A DNA stretch of 64,000 nucleotides from assembly GCF_004919095.1 (NCBI RefSeq), contig NZ_STGJ01000010.1, positions 91,559 through 155,558 on the forward strand, in the 5' to 3' direction. This DNA comes from Crenobacter intestini. Its GTDB lineage: Bacteria > Pseudomonadota > Gammaproteobacteria > Burkholderiales > Chromobacteriaceae. The stretch's first letter is position 1; each line of letters begins with the position of its first letter. This document shows, piece after piece, positions 1 through 7,644 of the stretch. The position numbers and the translations under genes were made by a program. The notes under the pieces were generated by a model. It had not been told where the DNA came from and ran no database searches. It worked only from the letters and a program-made list of their open reading frames with translations.

Positions 1-504
1 ACCTCGACCTTGAAACCGCGGCGTTCGGCCCAGCGCAGGTACATGCGCAGCAGCATGCCGGCCCAGTCCTGCGCCTCGGTGCCGCCCGCGCCGGCCTGGA
101 TGTCGACGAAGCAGTTGTTCGGGTCCATCGGGTCGTTGAACATGCGGCGGAACTCGAGCTGGGCGAGCTTGGCCTCGGCATCATCAAGGTCGGCCTGCAC
201 GGCGAGCACGGTGTCGTCGTCGCCTTCTTCCTTGCCCATCTCGAACAGCTCGCGGCTGTCGGCGACGGTCGCGGAGATGCCCTCGATCACCAGCACGACG
301 TCCTCGAGCGCCTTGCGCTCACGCCCGAGTTCCTGGGCCTTCTTGGGCTCGTTCCAGATCTCGGGGTCTTCGGTCAGGCGGGAGACTTCTTCCAGACGGT
401 CCTTCTTGCCGTCGTAGTCAAAGATACCCCCGAATGTCGGTCAGGCGGGCGGCCAGATCGTCCATCTTGGCATCGATCTGGTTGAGGACTTCGGCTTCAA
501 TCAT
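1..504 (-). CDS. prfB: Peptide chain release factor 2, N-terminal part, with programmed +1 frameshift (partial)
   Basis: RF2 recognises UGA and UAA stop codons and triggers peptide release on the ribosome. Only the 5' part lies here; the gene runs off the left edge. It starts at ATG 504 behind an AGGAGA ribosome-binding site. After about 25 codons it meets an in-frame TGA at 418-420, within the classic slip context GGGGGTATCTTTGAC (about 414-430 on the minus strand). Reading in the +1 frame then gives DYD..., followed by the family's acidic coiled-coil domain and a LEFRRMF-like region. The leader and its position match known prfB autoregulation: low RF2 favours the frameshift. The TGA is therefore regulatory, not a mutation. 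A terminator separates it from upstream mdh. Confidence 0.95.
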
Positions 505-567
505 TGGGGTCTCCTGAACGTCAGAGAATTAGCAAATGCAAATATATCGTGCCGGCGGCAAAAAAGG

Positions 568-599
568 CAAAAAAGCGCACCCCGTAAGGTGCGCTTCAT
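568..599 (-). terminator. Rho-independent terminator of mdh
   Basis: On the minus strand, AAGCGCACC and GGTGCGCTT form a 9-bp stem with a short loop, followed by a T-run (the A-rich stretch at 568-574 on the plus strand). It lies just after the mdh stop and before prfB, so it should end the mdh transcript. Confidence 0.85.
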
Positions 600-614
600 T
601 CTAGATGCTGCTGA

Positions 615-1601
615 TCAGGCGAGCAGGTGGGCGACGGCTGCGCGCTCTTCTTCGAGTTCGTTCAGCGTCACGTTCATGCGCTCGCGGCTGAATTCGTCGA
701 TCTCCAAGCCCTGCACGATGGTGTACTTGCCATTTTCGCACGTAACCGGGAAACCGTACATCACGCCTTCCGGAATGCCGTAGCTGCCGTCGGAAGGGAT
801 GCCCATGGTCACCCATTCGCCGTTGGTGCCCAGCGCCCAGTCGCGCATGTGGTCGATCGCCGCGTTGGCGGCGGACGCGGCGGAGGACAGGCCGCGTGCC
901 GCGATGATGGCGGCGCCGCGCTTGCCGACGGTCGGCAGGAATACGTCGCGGTTCCAAGCCTCGTCACCGATCATCGCCTTGACGCCTTCGCCGCCGATGG
1001 TGGCGAAGCGGTAGTCGGCGTACATGGTCGGCGAGTGGTTGCCCCATACGGTCAGGTGGCGGATGGCAGCTACCGGCTTGCCGGTCTTGGCGGCGATCTG
1101 GCTGGCGGCGCGGTTGTGGTCCAGGCGCAGCATGGCGGTGAAGTTGCCGGCCGGCAGGTCCGGCGCGCTCTTCATCGCGATGTAGGCGTTGGTGTTGGCC
1201 GGGTTGCCGACCACCAGCACCTTGACGTCACGGCTGGCGACGGCGTTCAGCGCCTTGCCCTGTGCGGTGAAGATCTCGGCGTTGGCCGACAAGAGGTCGG
1301 CACGTTCCATGCCCGGGCCGCGCGGACGAGCGCCGACCAGCAGCGCGTAGTCGGCGTCCTTGAAGGCGACCATCGCGTCGTCGGTACCGACCATGCCGGC
1401 CAGCAGCGGGAACGCGCAGTCTTCCAGTTCCATCATCACGCCTTGCAGCGCCTGCTGGGCCTTTTCGTTCGGGATCTCCAGCATCTGCAGGATGACCGGT
1501 TGGTCCTTGCCCAGCATCTCGCCGCTGGCGATGCGGAACAACAGGCTGTAACCGATCTGGCCGGCTGCACCGGTCACGGCAACACGTACGGGGGCTTTCA
1601 T
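615..1601 (-). CDS. mdh: Malate dehydrogenase (NAD-dependent)
   Basis: It oxidises malate to oxaloacetate with NAD+ in the cytosolic TCA cycle. The 328-residue product has the Rossmann motif GAAGQIG at residues 11-17, the substrate-binding [10 protein letters not shown] segment near 91-100, the NPANTN cofactor loop near 133-138, and the catalytic His189 in VWGNHSP. This is the roughly 328-residue dimeric class typical of Chromobacterium and Burkholderia, not the shorter enterobacterial form. Start ATG 1601 has AAGGAG about 8 nt upstream; the longer open frame upstream lacks family similarity. It is divergent from the GntR regulator and close to the sdh-suc cluster, which fits coordinated TCA control. 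Confidence 0.97.
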   Translation of the reverse strand: MKAPVRVAVTGAAGQIGYSLLFRIASGEMLGKDQPVILQMLEIPNEKAQQALQGVMMELEDCAFPLLAGMVGTDDAMVAFKDADYALLVGARPRGPGMERADLLSANAEIFTAQGKALNAVASRDVKVLVVGNPANTNAYIAMKSAPDLPAGNFTAMLRLDHNRAASQIAAKTGKPVAAIRHLTVWGNHSPTMYADYRFATIGGEGVKAMIGDEAWNRDVFLPTVGKRGAAIIAARGLSSAASAANAAIDHMRDWALGTNGEWVTMGIPSDGSYGIPEGVMYGFPVTCENGKYTIVQGLEIDEFSRERMNVTLNELEEERAAVAHLLA

Positions 1602-1747
1602 CAGCTTATTCTCCTTTGATAAACGGCTTGACACTTGTGCTCTGCAATAAAGAGTGCGAGCGAGTGTAACACGGGACTTTATTGATTTGTGCTGCTTTGT
1701 TCCGGTGTTGCCGGCCGCTCTGGCCGGCGCTATGATTGTGATCATGT

Positions 1748-1761
1748 GTCTTATATAAGAC
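1748..1761. promoter_or_regulatory. Perfect 14-bp palindrome between mdh and the GntR gene (candidate operator)
   Basis: GTCTTATATAAGAC is a perfect dyad in the 196-bp gap between the divergent mdh and GntR-type genes. GntR-family dimers typically bind short dyads of this size, and autoregulatory sites often sit just upstream of the regulator gene. Assigning it to the adjacent regulator is inference. Confidence 0.55.
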
Positions 1762-1797
1762 TCCTGTTTACTCGAATGGAATTCAGTGGTAAAAAGC

Positions 1798-2526
1798 ATG
1801 GGAAAGCGAGCGGGCGTGGTCAGTCGGGAACCTTTGTACCGGCAGGTGCGCACGCTGCTGCTCGAACGGGTGTGCGAGGGTGAATGGGACGGCGGCGAGC
1901 CGCTGCCCAGCGAGTGGGAGCTGGCCGCCCAGCTCTCGGTCAGCCAGGGCACGGTACGCAAGGCGCTGGGCGAGATGGTCGCCGACGGCGTGCTCGAGCG
2001 GGTGCAGGGCAAGGGAACCTTTGTCGCGCCGCCCGAGAGCGATTGGGGACACGCGCGGCTGGTGTCGCCGGTGCTGGTCGGCGAGAGCCCGGACCCGCTG
2101 TCGCGCGAGTTGCTCGGCGTGGCGCGTGTAGCCGCCAGCGAGGAGGTTGCCGAGGTGCTCGGCCTGCGCCGTCACGCTGCGCTGCACCAGCTGCGCTTCT
2201 TGTGGCGGCGCGGCGGCGAGGCGGTCGCGCTGGACGAGGTGCTGCTGTCGGCCGAGCGCTTCGAGGGGGTTGACGCGCGGACGCTGCGCTCGCGCTCCCT
2301 GGGGGTCGCCCAGCTGGTGGCCCGCTTCGGGGTCCGCGTGAAGCCTGCGCTCGCGCAGTACCGGGTGCAGACGCTTGCACGCGAGGACGCGGCGCTGTTC
2401 GGGGTAGGGGCCGGGATGCCGGCGTTGTCGGTGCTCGAGCTGTTCGACGACACCGAAGGGCGGCGCACGGTATGGCGCCAGCGCCTGTGTCTGACCGAGC
2501 GGCTGGCGTACACGGTGGGTGTCTGA
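1798..2526 (+). CDS. GntR-family transcriptional regulator (HutC/UTRA-type), upstream of sdh
   Basis: This is a likely metabolite-responsive DNA-binding regulator. The N-terminal region (about residues 10-75) is a GntR winged helix: LYRQV at its start, then [20 protein letters not shown] and a GKGTFV wing. The C-terminal part resembles a UTRA effector domain. The product has about 242 residues. ATG 1798 has a poor ribosome-binding site; GTG 1786 in the same frame is a real alternative, with GGA 5 nt upstream. It sits between mdh and sdhC, reads towards sdhC, and has a palindrome just upstream, so control of sdh and possibly mdh is the simplest guess. The effector is unknown. Confidence 0.85.
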   Translation: MGKRAGVVSREPLYRQVRTLLLERVCEGEWDGGEPLPSEWELAAQLSVSQGTVRKALGEMVADGVLERVQGKGTFVAPPESDWGHARLVSPVLVGESPDPLSRELLGVARVAASEEVAEVLGLRRHAALHQLRFLWRRGGEAVALDEVLLSAERFEGVDARTLRSRSLGVAQLVARFGVRVKPALAQYRVQTLAREDAALFGVGAGMPALSVLELFDDTEGRRTVWRQRLCLTERLAYTVGV

Positions 2527-2583
2527 GGCTGCGGCGCTGCCGCAAAAAAATGCCGACAGCGTGAACGGGGTCGTGGTCTTTGT

Positions 2584-2630
2584 TAGAATCGTTCGGTCAT
2601 ATTGCATGCAGTGCATTGCATCAATATGAC
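2584..2630 (+). promoter_or_regulatory. Putative sdh promoter/leader with a 35-bp imperfect inverted repeat
   Basis: A TAGAAT -10-like hexamer lies at 2584-2589. Just downstream, 2596-2630 is an inverted repeat: arms GTCATATTG and CAATATGAC match perfectly over 9 bp, and inner ATGCA/TGCAT arms continue the dyad with one bulge. It falls in the untranslated leader about 100 bp before sdhC and could be an operator overlapping the transcription start or an mRNA hairpin. The -35 element is weak. Confidence 0.5.
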
Positions 2631-2729
2631 GAATCGGGTGTGGAGACCGGACGGTCGACCGCCTCGGCGGCTTCGTTTTGCGGAGCCTGGTTACAACCGC
2701 TTGGTCAAGAAGCAATCTTAGGAAGCCAT

Positions 2730-3104
2730 ATGCAGAAGCAACGACCGAAGCACCTCGACCTGGCCAAGATCAGGCTGCCCGTGCCGGGCATTGTCTCGAT
2801 CCTGCACCGGGTCAGTGGTGTCGCGCTCTTTCTCTCCCTGCCTCTTCTGATGTACCTGTTCGCCGGCTCTCTGAGCTCAGCCGCGGACTTCGAAACCTTC
2901 CGCGCCGTCATCGCCCATCCGCTGATGAAACTGGTGCTGATCGGCTTTTTGTGGGCTTACCTGCACCACTTCTGCGCCGGCATCCGCTTCCTGTTCCTCG
3001 ACGTCCACAAGGGCCTGGAACTTGAAACCGCTCGCGCCACCGCCAAGGCGGTGCTCGCCGTGAGTCTGGCCCTGACCGTGATCCTGGGGGTTCTCGTATG
3101 GTAA
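2730..3104 (+). CDS. sdhC: Succinate dehydrogenase cytochrome b556 subunit
   Basis: This membrane anchor of complex II helps bind heme b and ubiquinone. The 124-residue protein begins MQKQRPKHLDL and carries the family signature SILHRVSG near residue 25. Three hydrophobic helices follow, with the HH of YLHHFCAGIRF as probable heme-ligand region. ATG 2730 has AGGAAG immediately upstream; the long in-frame extension to 2580 crosses the promoter region and is not credible as protein. It overlaps sdhD by 7 nt and starts the sdhCDAB operon. Confidence 0.95.
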   Translation: MQKQRPKHLDLAKIRLPVPGIVSILHRVSGVALFLSLPLLMYLFAGSLSSAADFETFRAVIAHPLMKLVLIGFLWAYLHHFCAGIRFLFLDVHKGLELETARATAKAVLAVSLALTVILGVLVW

Positions 3105-3442
3105 ATCGTCACGTTATCGGCGCGCACTACGGCCTGCGCGACTGGCTGATGCAGCGCGTCACCGCGGTGATCATGGTCGCCTACACCGTCGCGCTGGTGC
3201 TGCTGCTCTTGTCCATCCCCTCCGACTTCGACGGCTGGAAGGCGCTGTTCAGCGAGACTTGGGTGCGCATCTTCACCCAGGTGACGCTGCTCGCGCTGTT
3301 CCTGCACGTATGGGTCGGCATCCGCGACGTGTGGATGGACTACGTCAAGCCGGTCGGCCTGCGCCTGACCCTGCACGTGTTCACCATCGTGTGGCTGGTC
3401 GCGTGTTTCATGTACTCGGTTAAAGTTGTCTGGGGCCTGTAA
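3098..3442 (+). CDS. sdhD: Succinate dehydrogenase hydrophobic membrane anchor subunit
   Basis: This is the second membrane anchor of complex II. The 114-residue product has three predicted transmembrane stretches and the SdhD signature of GLRDWLMQRVTAVIM near the N-terminus. LFLHVWVGIRDVWMDYVKP near residues 67-85 supplies the conserved His and Asp-Tyr positions used for heme and quinone contact. Its start lies inside the end of sdhC, and its TAA stop shares one base with the sdhA ATG, so translation is probably coupled. Confidence 0.94.
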   Translation: MVNRHVIGAHYGLRDWLMQRVTAVIMVAYTVALVLLLLSIPSDFDGWKALFSETWVRIFTQVTLLALFLHVWVGIRDVWMDYVKPVGLRLTLHVFTIVWLVACFMYSVKVVWGL

Positions 3443-5229
3443 TGAGCATTCCTGTTCGTCATTTCGATGCGGTAATCGTGGGGGCGGGCGGTGCCGGCCT
3501 GCGCGCGGCGCTGCAACTGTCCGAAGCCGGCCTGAAAACGGCCGTGATCACCAAGGTCTTCCCGACCCGCTCGCATACCGTCGCCGCACAGGGTGGCGTG
3601 TCCGCCAGCCTCGGCAACTCCGAGCAGGACCACTGGCACTGGCATATGTACGACACCGTCAAGGGGTCGGACTGGCTGGGTGACCAGGACGCGATCGAGT
3701 TCATGTGCCGCGAGGCGCCCAAGGTCGTCGTCGAACTCGAGCACTTCGGCATGCCGTTCGACCGCAACGCCGACGGTTCCATCTACCAGCGTCCGTTCGG
3801 CGGCCACATGTCGAACTTCGGCGAGAAGCCGGTGCGCCGCGCGTGCGCGGCGGCCGACCGTACCGGCCACGCGATGCTGCACGCGCTGTACCAGCGCAAC
3901 GTGCGCGCCAACACCCAGTTCTTCGTCGAGTGGATGGCGCTCGACCTGATCCGCGACGAGGACGGCGCGGTGCAGGGCGTGGTCGCCATGGAAATGGAAA
4001 CCTCCGAAGTGGTGGTGTTCCAGGCCAAGGCGACGCTGTTCGCCACCGGCGGCGCCGGCCGCATCTACGCCTCGTCGACCAACGCCTTCATCAATACCGG
4101 TGATGGCCTGGGCATGGCGTCGCGCGCGGGCATCCCGCTGGAAGACATGGAATTCTGGCAGTTCCACCCGACCGGCGTCGCCGGCGCGGGCGTGCTGATC
4201 ACCGAAGGCGTGCGCGGCGAAGGCGGCATCCTGCGCAACGCGGACGGCGAGCGCTTCATGGAGCGCTACGCGCCGAACGCCAAGGACCTCGCCTCGCGTG
4301 ACGTGGTGTCGCGCGCGATGGTCACCGAGATCAACGAAGGCCGCGGCTGCGGCCCGAACAAGGACCACGTGCTGCTCGACATCACCCACCTCGACCCCGA
4401 GGTGATCATGTCCAAGCTGCCGGGCATCCGCGAGATCTCGATCAAGTTCGCCGGCGTCGACCCGATCAAGGCGCCGATCCCGGTGGTGCCGACCTGCCAC
4501 TACCAGATGGGCGGCATCCCGACCAACTTCAAGGGCGAGGTCACGCTGTCGACCACCGACAACCACTCCGCGATCGTCAAGGGCTTCTACGCCGCCGGCG
4601 AATGCGCGTGCGCGTCGGTGCACGGCGCCAACCGCCTCGGTACCAACTCGCTGCTCGACCTGTTGGTCTTCGGCAAGAGCTCGGGCAACTCGATGATCGA
4701 GTTCATCAAGACCCAGCCGGCCGACCTGCCGGAACTCGCGATGGGTGACGTCGAGCGCTCGCTCGCCCGCGTGGCGCGCCTGGACGGCCAGCAGAACGGC
4801 ACCAACGTGCACGAGGCGCGTTCGGCGATGCAGCGCGTGATGCAGACGCACTGCGGCGTGTTCCGCTTCAAGGACATGCTGGCCAAGGGTGTCGAGGAGA
4901 TCCTCAAGGTCGAACAGATGGTCAAGACCACCGAGATTGCCGACAAGTCCAAGGTGTTCAACACCGCGCGCATCGAGGCGCTCGAGCTGGAAAACCTGAT
5001 CGAGGTGGCCAAGGCGACCATGATCTCGGCCAACGCGCGCACCGAGAGCCGCGGCGCGCACGTGCGCGACGACGCGATCGACTGCGAGGCGACCCCGAAC
5101 GGCCGCGACGACCAGAACTGGCTCAAGCACACGCTGTGGCACCGCGACGGCAACCGCCTGGAGTACAAGCCGGTCAACCTGACGCCGCTGTCCGTCGAGA
5201 CGATTGCCCTGAAGACCCGTTCCTACTGA
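3442..5229 (+). CDS. sdhA: Succinate dehydrogenase flavoprotein subunit
   Basis: The catalytic subunit of complex II oxidises succinate to fumarate and passes electrons to SdhB. The 595-residue protein has the FAD dinucleotide motif GAGGAGLRAA at residues 14-23 and His45 in SHTVAAQGG, the site of covalent FAD attachment. HPTG and the catalytic Arg region RGEGGILRN follow, with the C-terminal fumarate-reductase domain ending in ETIALKTRSY. Length is normal. Covalent FAD attachment needs SdhE, whose gene lies just downstream of sdhB. Confidence 0.98.
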   Translation: MSIPVRHFDAVIVGAGGAGLRAALQLSEAGLKTAVITKVFPTRSHTVAAQGGVSASLGNSEQDHWHWHMYDTVKGSDWLGDQDAIEFMCREAPKVVVELEHFGMPFDRNADGSIYQRPFGGHMSNFGEKPVRRACAAADRTGHAMLHALYQRNVRANTQFFVEWMALDLIRDEDGAVQGVVAMEMETSEVVVFQAKATLFATGGAGRIYASSTNAFINTGDGLGMASRAGIPLEDMEFWQFHPTGVAGAGVLITEGVRGEGGILRNADGERFMERYAPNAKDLASRDVVSRAMVTEINEGRGCGPNKDHVLLDITHLDPEVIMSKLPGIREISIKFAGVDPIKAPIPVVPTCHYQMGGIPTNFKGEVTLSTTDNHSAIVKGFYAAGECACASVHGANRLGTNSLLDLLVFGKSSGNSMIEFIKTQPADLPELAMGDVERSLARVARLDGQQNGTNVHEARSAMQRVMQTHCGVFRFKDMLAKGVEEILKVEQMVKTTEIADKSKVFNTARIEALELENLIEVAKATMISANARTESRGAHVRDDAIDCEATPNGRDDQNWLKHTLWHRDGNRLEYKPVNLTPLSVETIALKTRSY

Positions 5230-5241
5230 GGCGACAGACCC

Positions 5242-5952
5242 ATGACTACCGAAACCATCCAGTTCCGCGTCTATCGCTACAACCCGGAGAAGGACAACAA
5301 GCCGTACATGCAGGACATCGCGGTCGAGATCGATTCGACCGACCGCAAACTGCTGGACGCGCTGGTCAAGCTCAAGGTCAAGGACGAGACGCTGTCGTTC
5401 CGCCGCTCCTGCCGTGAGGGCGTGTGCGGTTCGGACGCGATGAACATCAACGGCAAGAACGGCCTCGCCTGCCTGACCGACGTGCGCGACCTCAAGCAGC
5501 CGATCGAGTTGCGCCCGCTGCCGGGCCTGCCGGTGATCCGCGACCTGATCGTCGACATGACGCAGTTCTTCAAGCAGTACCACTCGATCAAGCCGTACGT
5601 GGTCAACAACTCGCCGGCGCCCGAGCGCGAGCGCCTGCAGTCGCCGGAGGACCGCAAGGAACTCGACGGCCTGTACGAGTGCATCCTGTGCGCGTGCTGC
5701 TCGACCTCGTGCCCCAGCTTCTGGTGGAACCCGGACAAGTTCGTCGGCCCGGCGGGCCTTCTGGCCGCCTACCGCTTTATCGCTGACACCCGCGACGAGG
5801 CGACCAACGAGCGTCTGGACAACCTGGAAGACCCGTACCGCCTGTTCCGCTGCCACACGATCATGAACTGCGTCGACGTCTGCCCGAAGGGGCTGAACCC
5901 GACGCGCGCGATCGGCAAGATCAAGGACCTGATGGTCAAGCGCGCGGTATGA
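5242..5952 (+). CDS. sdhB: Succinate dehydrogenase iron-sulfur subunit
   Basis: It carries electrons from SdhA FAD to ubiquinone. The 236-residue protein has an N-terminal [2Fe-2S] ferredoxin domain with SCREGVCGSDAM. The third ligand position is Asp rather than Cys, as in E. coli SdhB. The fourth ligand is in NGLACLT. The C-terminal domain binds the [4Fe-4S] and [3Fe-4S] clusters through CILCACCSTSCPS and CHTIMNCVDVCPKG. It starts 12 nt after sdhA and overlaps sdhE by 4 nt (ATGA). Confidence 0.98.
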   Translation: MTTETIQFRVYRYNPEKDNKPYMQDIAVEIDSTDRKLLDALVKLKVKDETLSFRRSCREGVCGSDAMNINGKNGLACLTDVRDLKQPIELRPLPGLPVIRDLIVDMTQFFKQYHSIKPYVVNNSPAPERERLQSPEDRKELDGLYECILCACCSTSCPSFWWNPDKFVGPAGLLAAYRFIADTRDEATNERLDNLEDPYRLFRCHTIMNCVDVCPKGLNPTRAIGKIKDLMVKRAV

Positions 5953-6197
5953 GTGAAATCGATCCGATCGAAAAGAAACGGATCCGCTGGCGCTCGCGCC
6001 GGGGGCTGCTCGAACTGGACCTGGTGCTGACCCGGTTCCTCGAGACGCGTTACGACGCGCTGACCCCGGCCGAGTTTGCCGCGTACACGCGGCTGCTCGA
6101 GCTGCCGGACACCGATTTTCTGGATCTCGTTAACGGCAAGGCCGACACAGAAGATGCCGAACTGGCACCCATCGTCGCCATGCTGCGTTCCGTTTAA
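5949..6197 (+). CDS. sdhE: FAD assembly factor SdhE (YgfY/CptB family)
   Basis: This small cytosolic chaperone is needed for covalent flavinylation of SdhA. The 82-residue, single-domain helical protein has the diagnostic RGLLE motif at residues 18-22, followed by LDLVLTRFLE, and a C-terminal LPDTDFLDLVNG segment. The start overlaps the sdhB stop by 4 nt. Lying between sdhB and gltA fits its job on SdhA. Confidence 0.95.
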   Translation: MSEIDPIEKKRIRWRSRRGLLELDLVLTRFLETRYDALTPAEFAAYTRLLELPDTDFLDLVNGKADTEDAELAPIVAMLRSV

Positions 6198-6234
6198 GAG
6201 CGGGCTGCACCAACCATCACATGGGAGTTAAGCT

Positions 6235-7524
6235 GTGGAAACCAACAAGAAAGTTGCGCTGACCTTCAACGAAGGCCGCGATACCATCGAAATGCCGGTG
6301 CTCGCCGGTACCCTGGGTCCGGAAGTCGTCGACATCCGCACCTTCGGCAAGACCGGGATGTTCACCTTCGACCCGGGCTTCCTCGCCACCGCCTCGTGCG
6401 AGTCGAAGATCACCTTCATCGACGGTGACCTGGGCCAGCTCTACTACCGCGGCTACCCGATCGAACAACTGGCCGAGCACTGCGACTACCTCGAAGTGTG
6501 CTACCTGCTGATGAACGGCGAGCTGCCGACGCCGGCGCAGAAGGCCGACTTCGACAGGAAGATCCTGCGCCACAACATGCTGAACGACCAGCTGTTCACC
6601 GTGTTCAAGGGCTTCCGCCGCGACGCGCACCCGATGGCCGTGATGGTCGGCGTGGTCGGCGCACTCTCCGCCTTCTACCACGACTCGCTGGACATCACCG
6701 ACCCGCACCACCGCGAAGTGTCGGCGCACCGCCTGATCGCCAAGCTGCCGACCATCGCCGCGCAGGCATACCGCTACAACAAGGGCCTGCCGTTCTCCTA
6801 CCCGAAGAACGGCCTGACCTACGCCGAGAACTTCCTGCACATGATGTTCTCCACCCCGTGCGAAGAGTACGTGGTGAACAAGGTGCTCGCGCGCGCGCTC
6901 GACCGCATCTTCACCCTGCACGCTGACCACGAGCAGAACGCGTCGACCTCGACCGTGCGCCTGGCCGGTTCGTCCGGTGCCAACCCGTTCGCGTGCATCG
7001 CCGCCGGCATCGCCTGCCTGTGGGGCCCGTCGCACGGTGGCGCCAACGAGGCCGTGCTGAAGATGCTCGACGAGATCGGCAGTGTCGACAACGTCGCCGA
7101 GTTCATGCAGGGCGTGAAGGACAAGCGCTACAAGCTGATGGGCTTTGGCCACCGCGTGTACAAGAACATGGACCCGCGCGCGGCGATCATGAAACAGACC
7201 TGCGACGAGGTGCTGGGCGAACTGGGCCTGCAGGACGACCCGAAGTTCAAGCTGGCGATGGCGCTGGAGAAGATCGCGCTGGAAGACCCGTACTTCATCG
7301 AGCGCAAGTTGTACCCGAACGTCGACTTCTACTCGGGCATCGTGCTCTCCGCGATCGGCATCCCGGTGTCGATGTTCACCCCGATCTTCGCTCTGGCGCG
7401 TACCGTCGGCTGGATCAGCCACTGGAACGAGATGATCTCCGACCCGCAGCAGAAGATCGGCCGTCCGCGCCAGCTGTACACCGGCGCCCCGCGCCGCGAC
7501 GTGCAGCAGCTGTCGGACCGCTAA
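6235..7524 (+). CDS. gltA: Citrate synthase (type II, gram-negative)
   Basis: It condenses acetyl-CoA and oxaloacetate to citrate. The 429-residue product has the family active-site pieces: a first His in the GPSHGGANE segment, [14 protein letters not shown], and a C-terminal GRPRQLYTG. Its length and the N-terminal beta-rich domain place it with the hexameric, NADH-sensitive enzymes. GTG 6235 is the start, with GGGAG about 8 nt upstream; it begins [11 protein letters not shown]. It follows sdhE by 37 nt. A hairpin with a T-run after the stop probably limits read-through into sucA. Confidence 0.97.
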   Translation: METNKKVALTFNEGRDTIEMPVLAGTLGPEVVDIRTFGKTGMFTFDPGFLATASCESKITFIDGDLGQLYYRGYPIEQLAEHCDYLEVCYLLMNGELPTPAQKADFDRKILRHNMLNDQLFTVFKGFRRDAHPMAVMVGVVGALSAFYHDSLDITDPHHREVSAHRLIAKLPTIAAQAYRYNKGLPFSYPKNGLTYAENFLHMMFSTPCEEYVVNKVLARALDRIFTLHADHEQNASTSTVRLAGSSGANPFACIAAGIACLWGPSHGGANEAVLKMLDEIGSVDNVAEFMQGVKDKRYKLMGFGHRVYKNMDPRAAIMKQTCDEVLGELGLQDDPKFKLAMALEKIALEDPYFIERKLYPNVDFYSGIVLSAIGIPVSMFTPIFALARTVGWISHWNEMISDPQQKIGRPRQLYTGAPRRDVQQLSDR

Positions 7525-7531
7525 GCCTGGC

Positions 7532-7563
7532 AGGCTGGCCGCCCAGGCGGCCAGCCTTTTTCT
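7532..7563 (+). terminator. Hairpin terminator or attenuator between gltA and sucA
   Basis: AGGCTGGCCGCC pairs with GGCGGCCAGCCT (7532-7543 with 7546-7557), followed by TTTTTC. The strong stem plus T-run 7 nt after the gltA stop fits intrinsic termination. Partial read-through would still feed sucA, which starts about 80 nt later. Confidence 0.8.
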
Positions 7564-7644
7564 CCGGGGAGCGCTGCGGCAAGTGGGGCCACTTGCCAGA
7601 GCGCTTCTGGTAGCAGTCAACAACCGAATCAAAGGGTCCAACCC

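Noticed and set aside
418..420. In-frame TGA in prfB as a nonsense mutation
   Set aside because: It sits in the canonical RF2 frameshift context, so it is a regulatory recoding site.
615..2012. Long minus-strand open frame across mdh and into the GntR gene
   Set aside because: The family match begins only at ATG 1601 with a good ribosome-binding site; the rest is GC-rich read-through without coding signals.
3340..5856. Very long open frames antisense to sdhA/sdhB, and similar ones opposite sucA and nadE
   Set aside because: Their composition (Arg/Ala/Val/Gln-rich, no motifs) is typical of high-GC shadow frames, while the sense strands encode clear enzymes.
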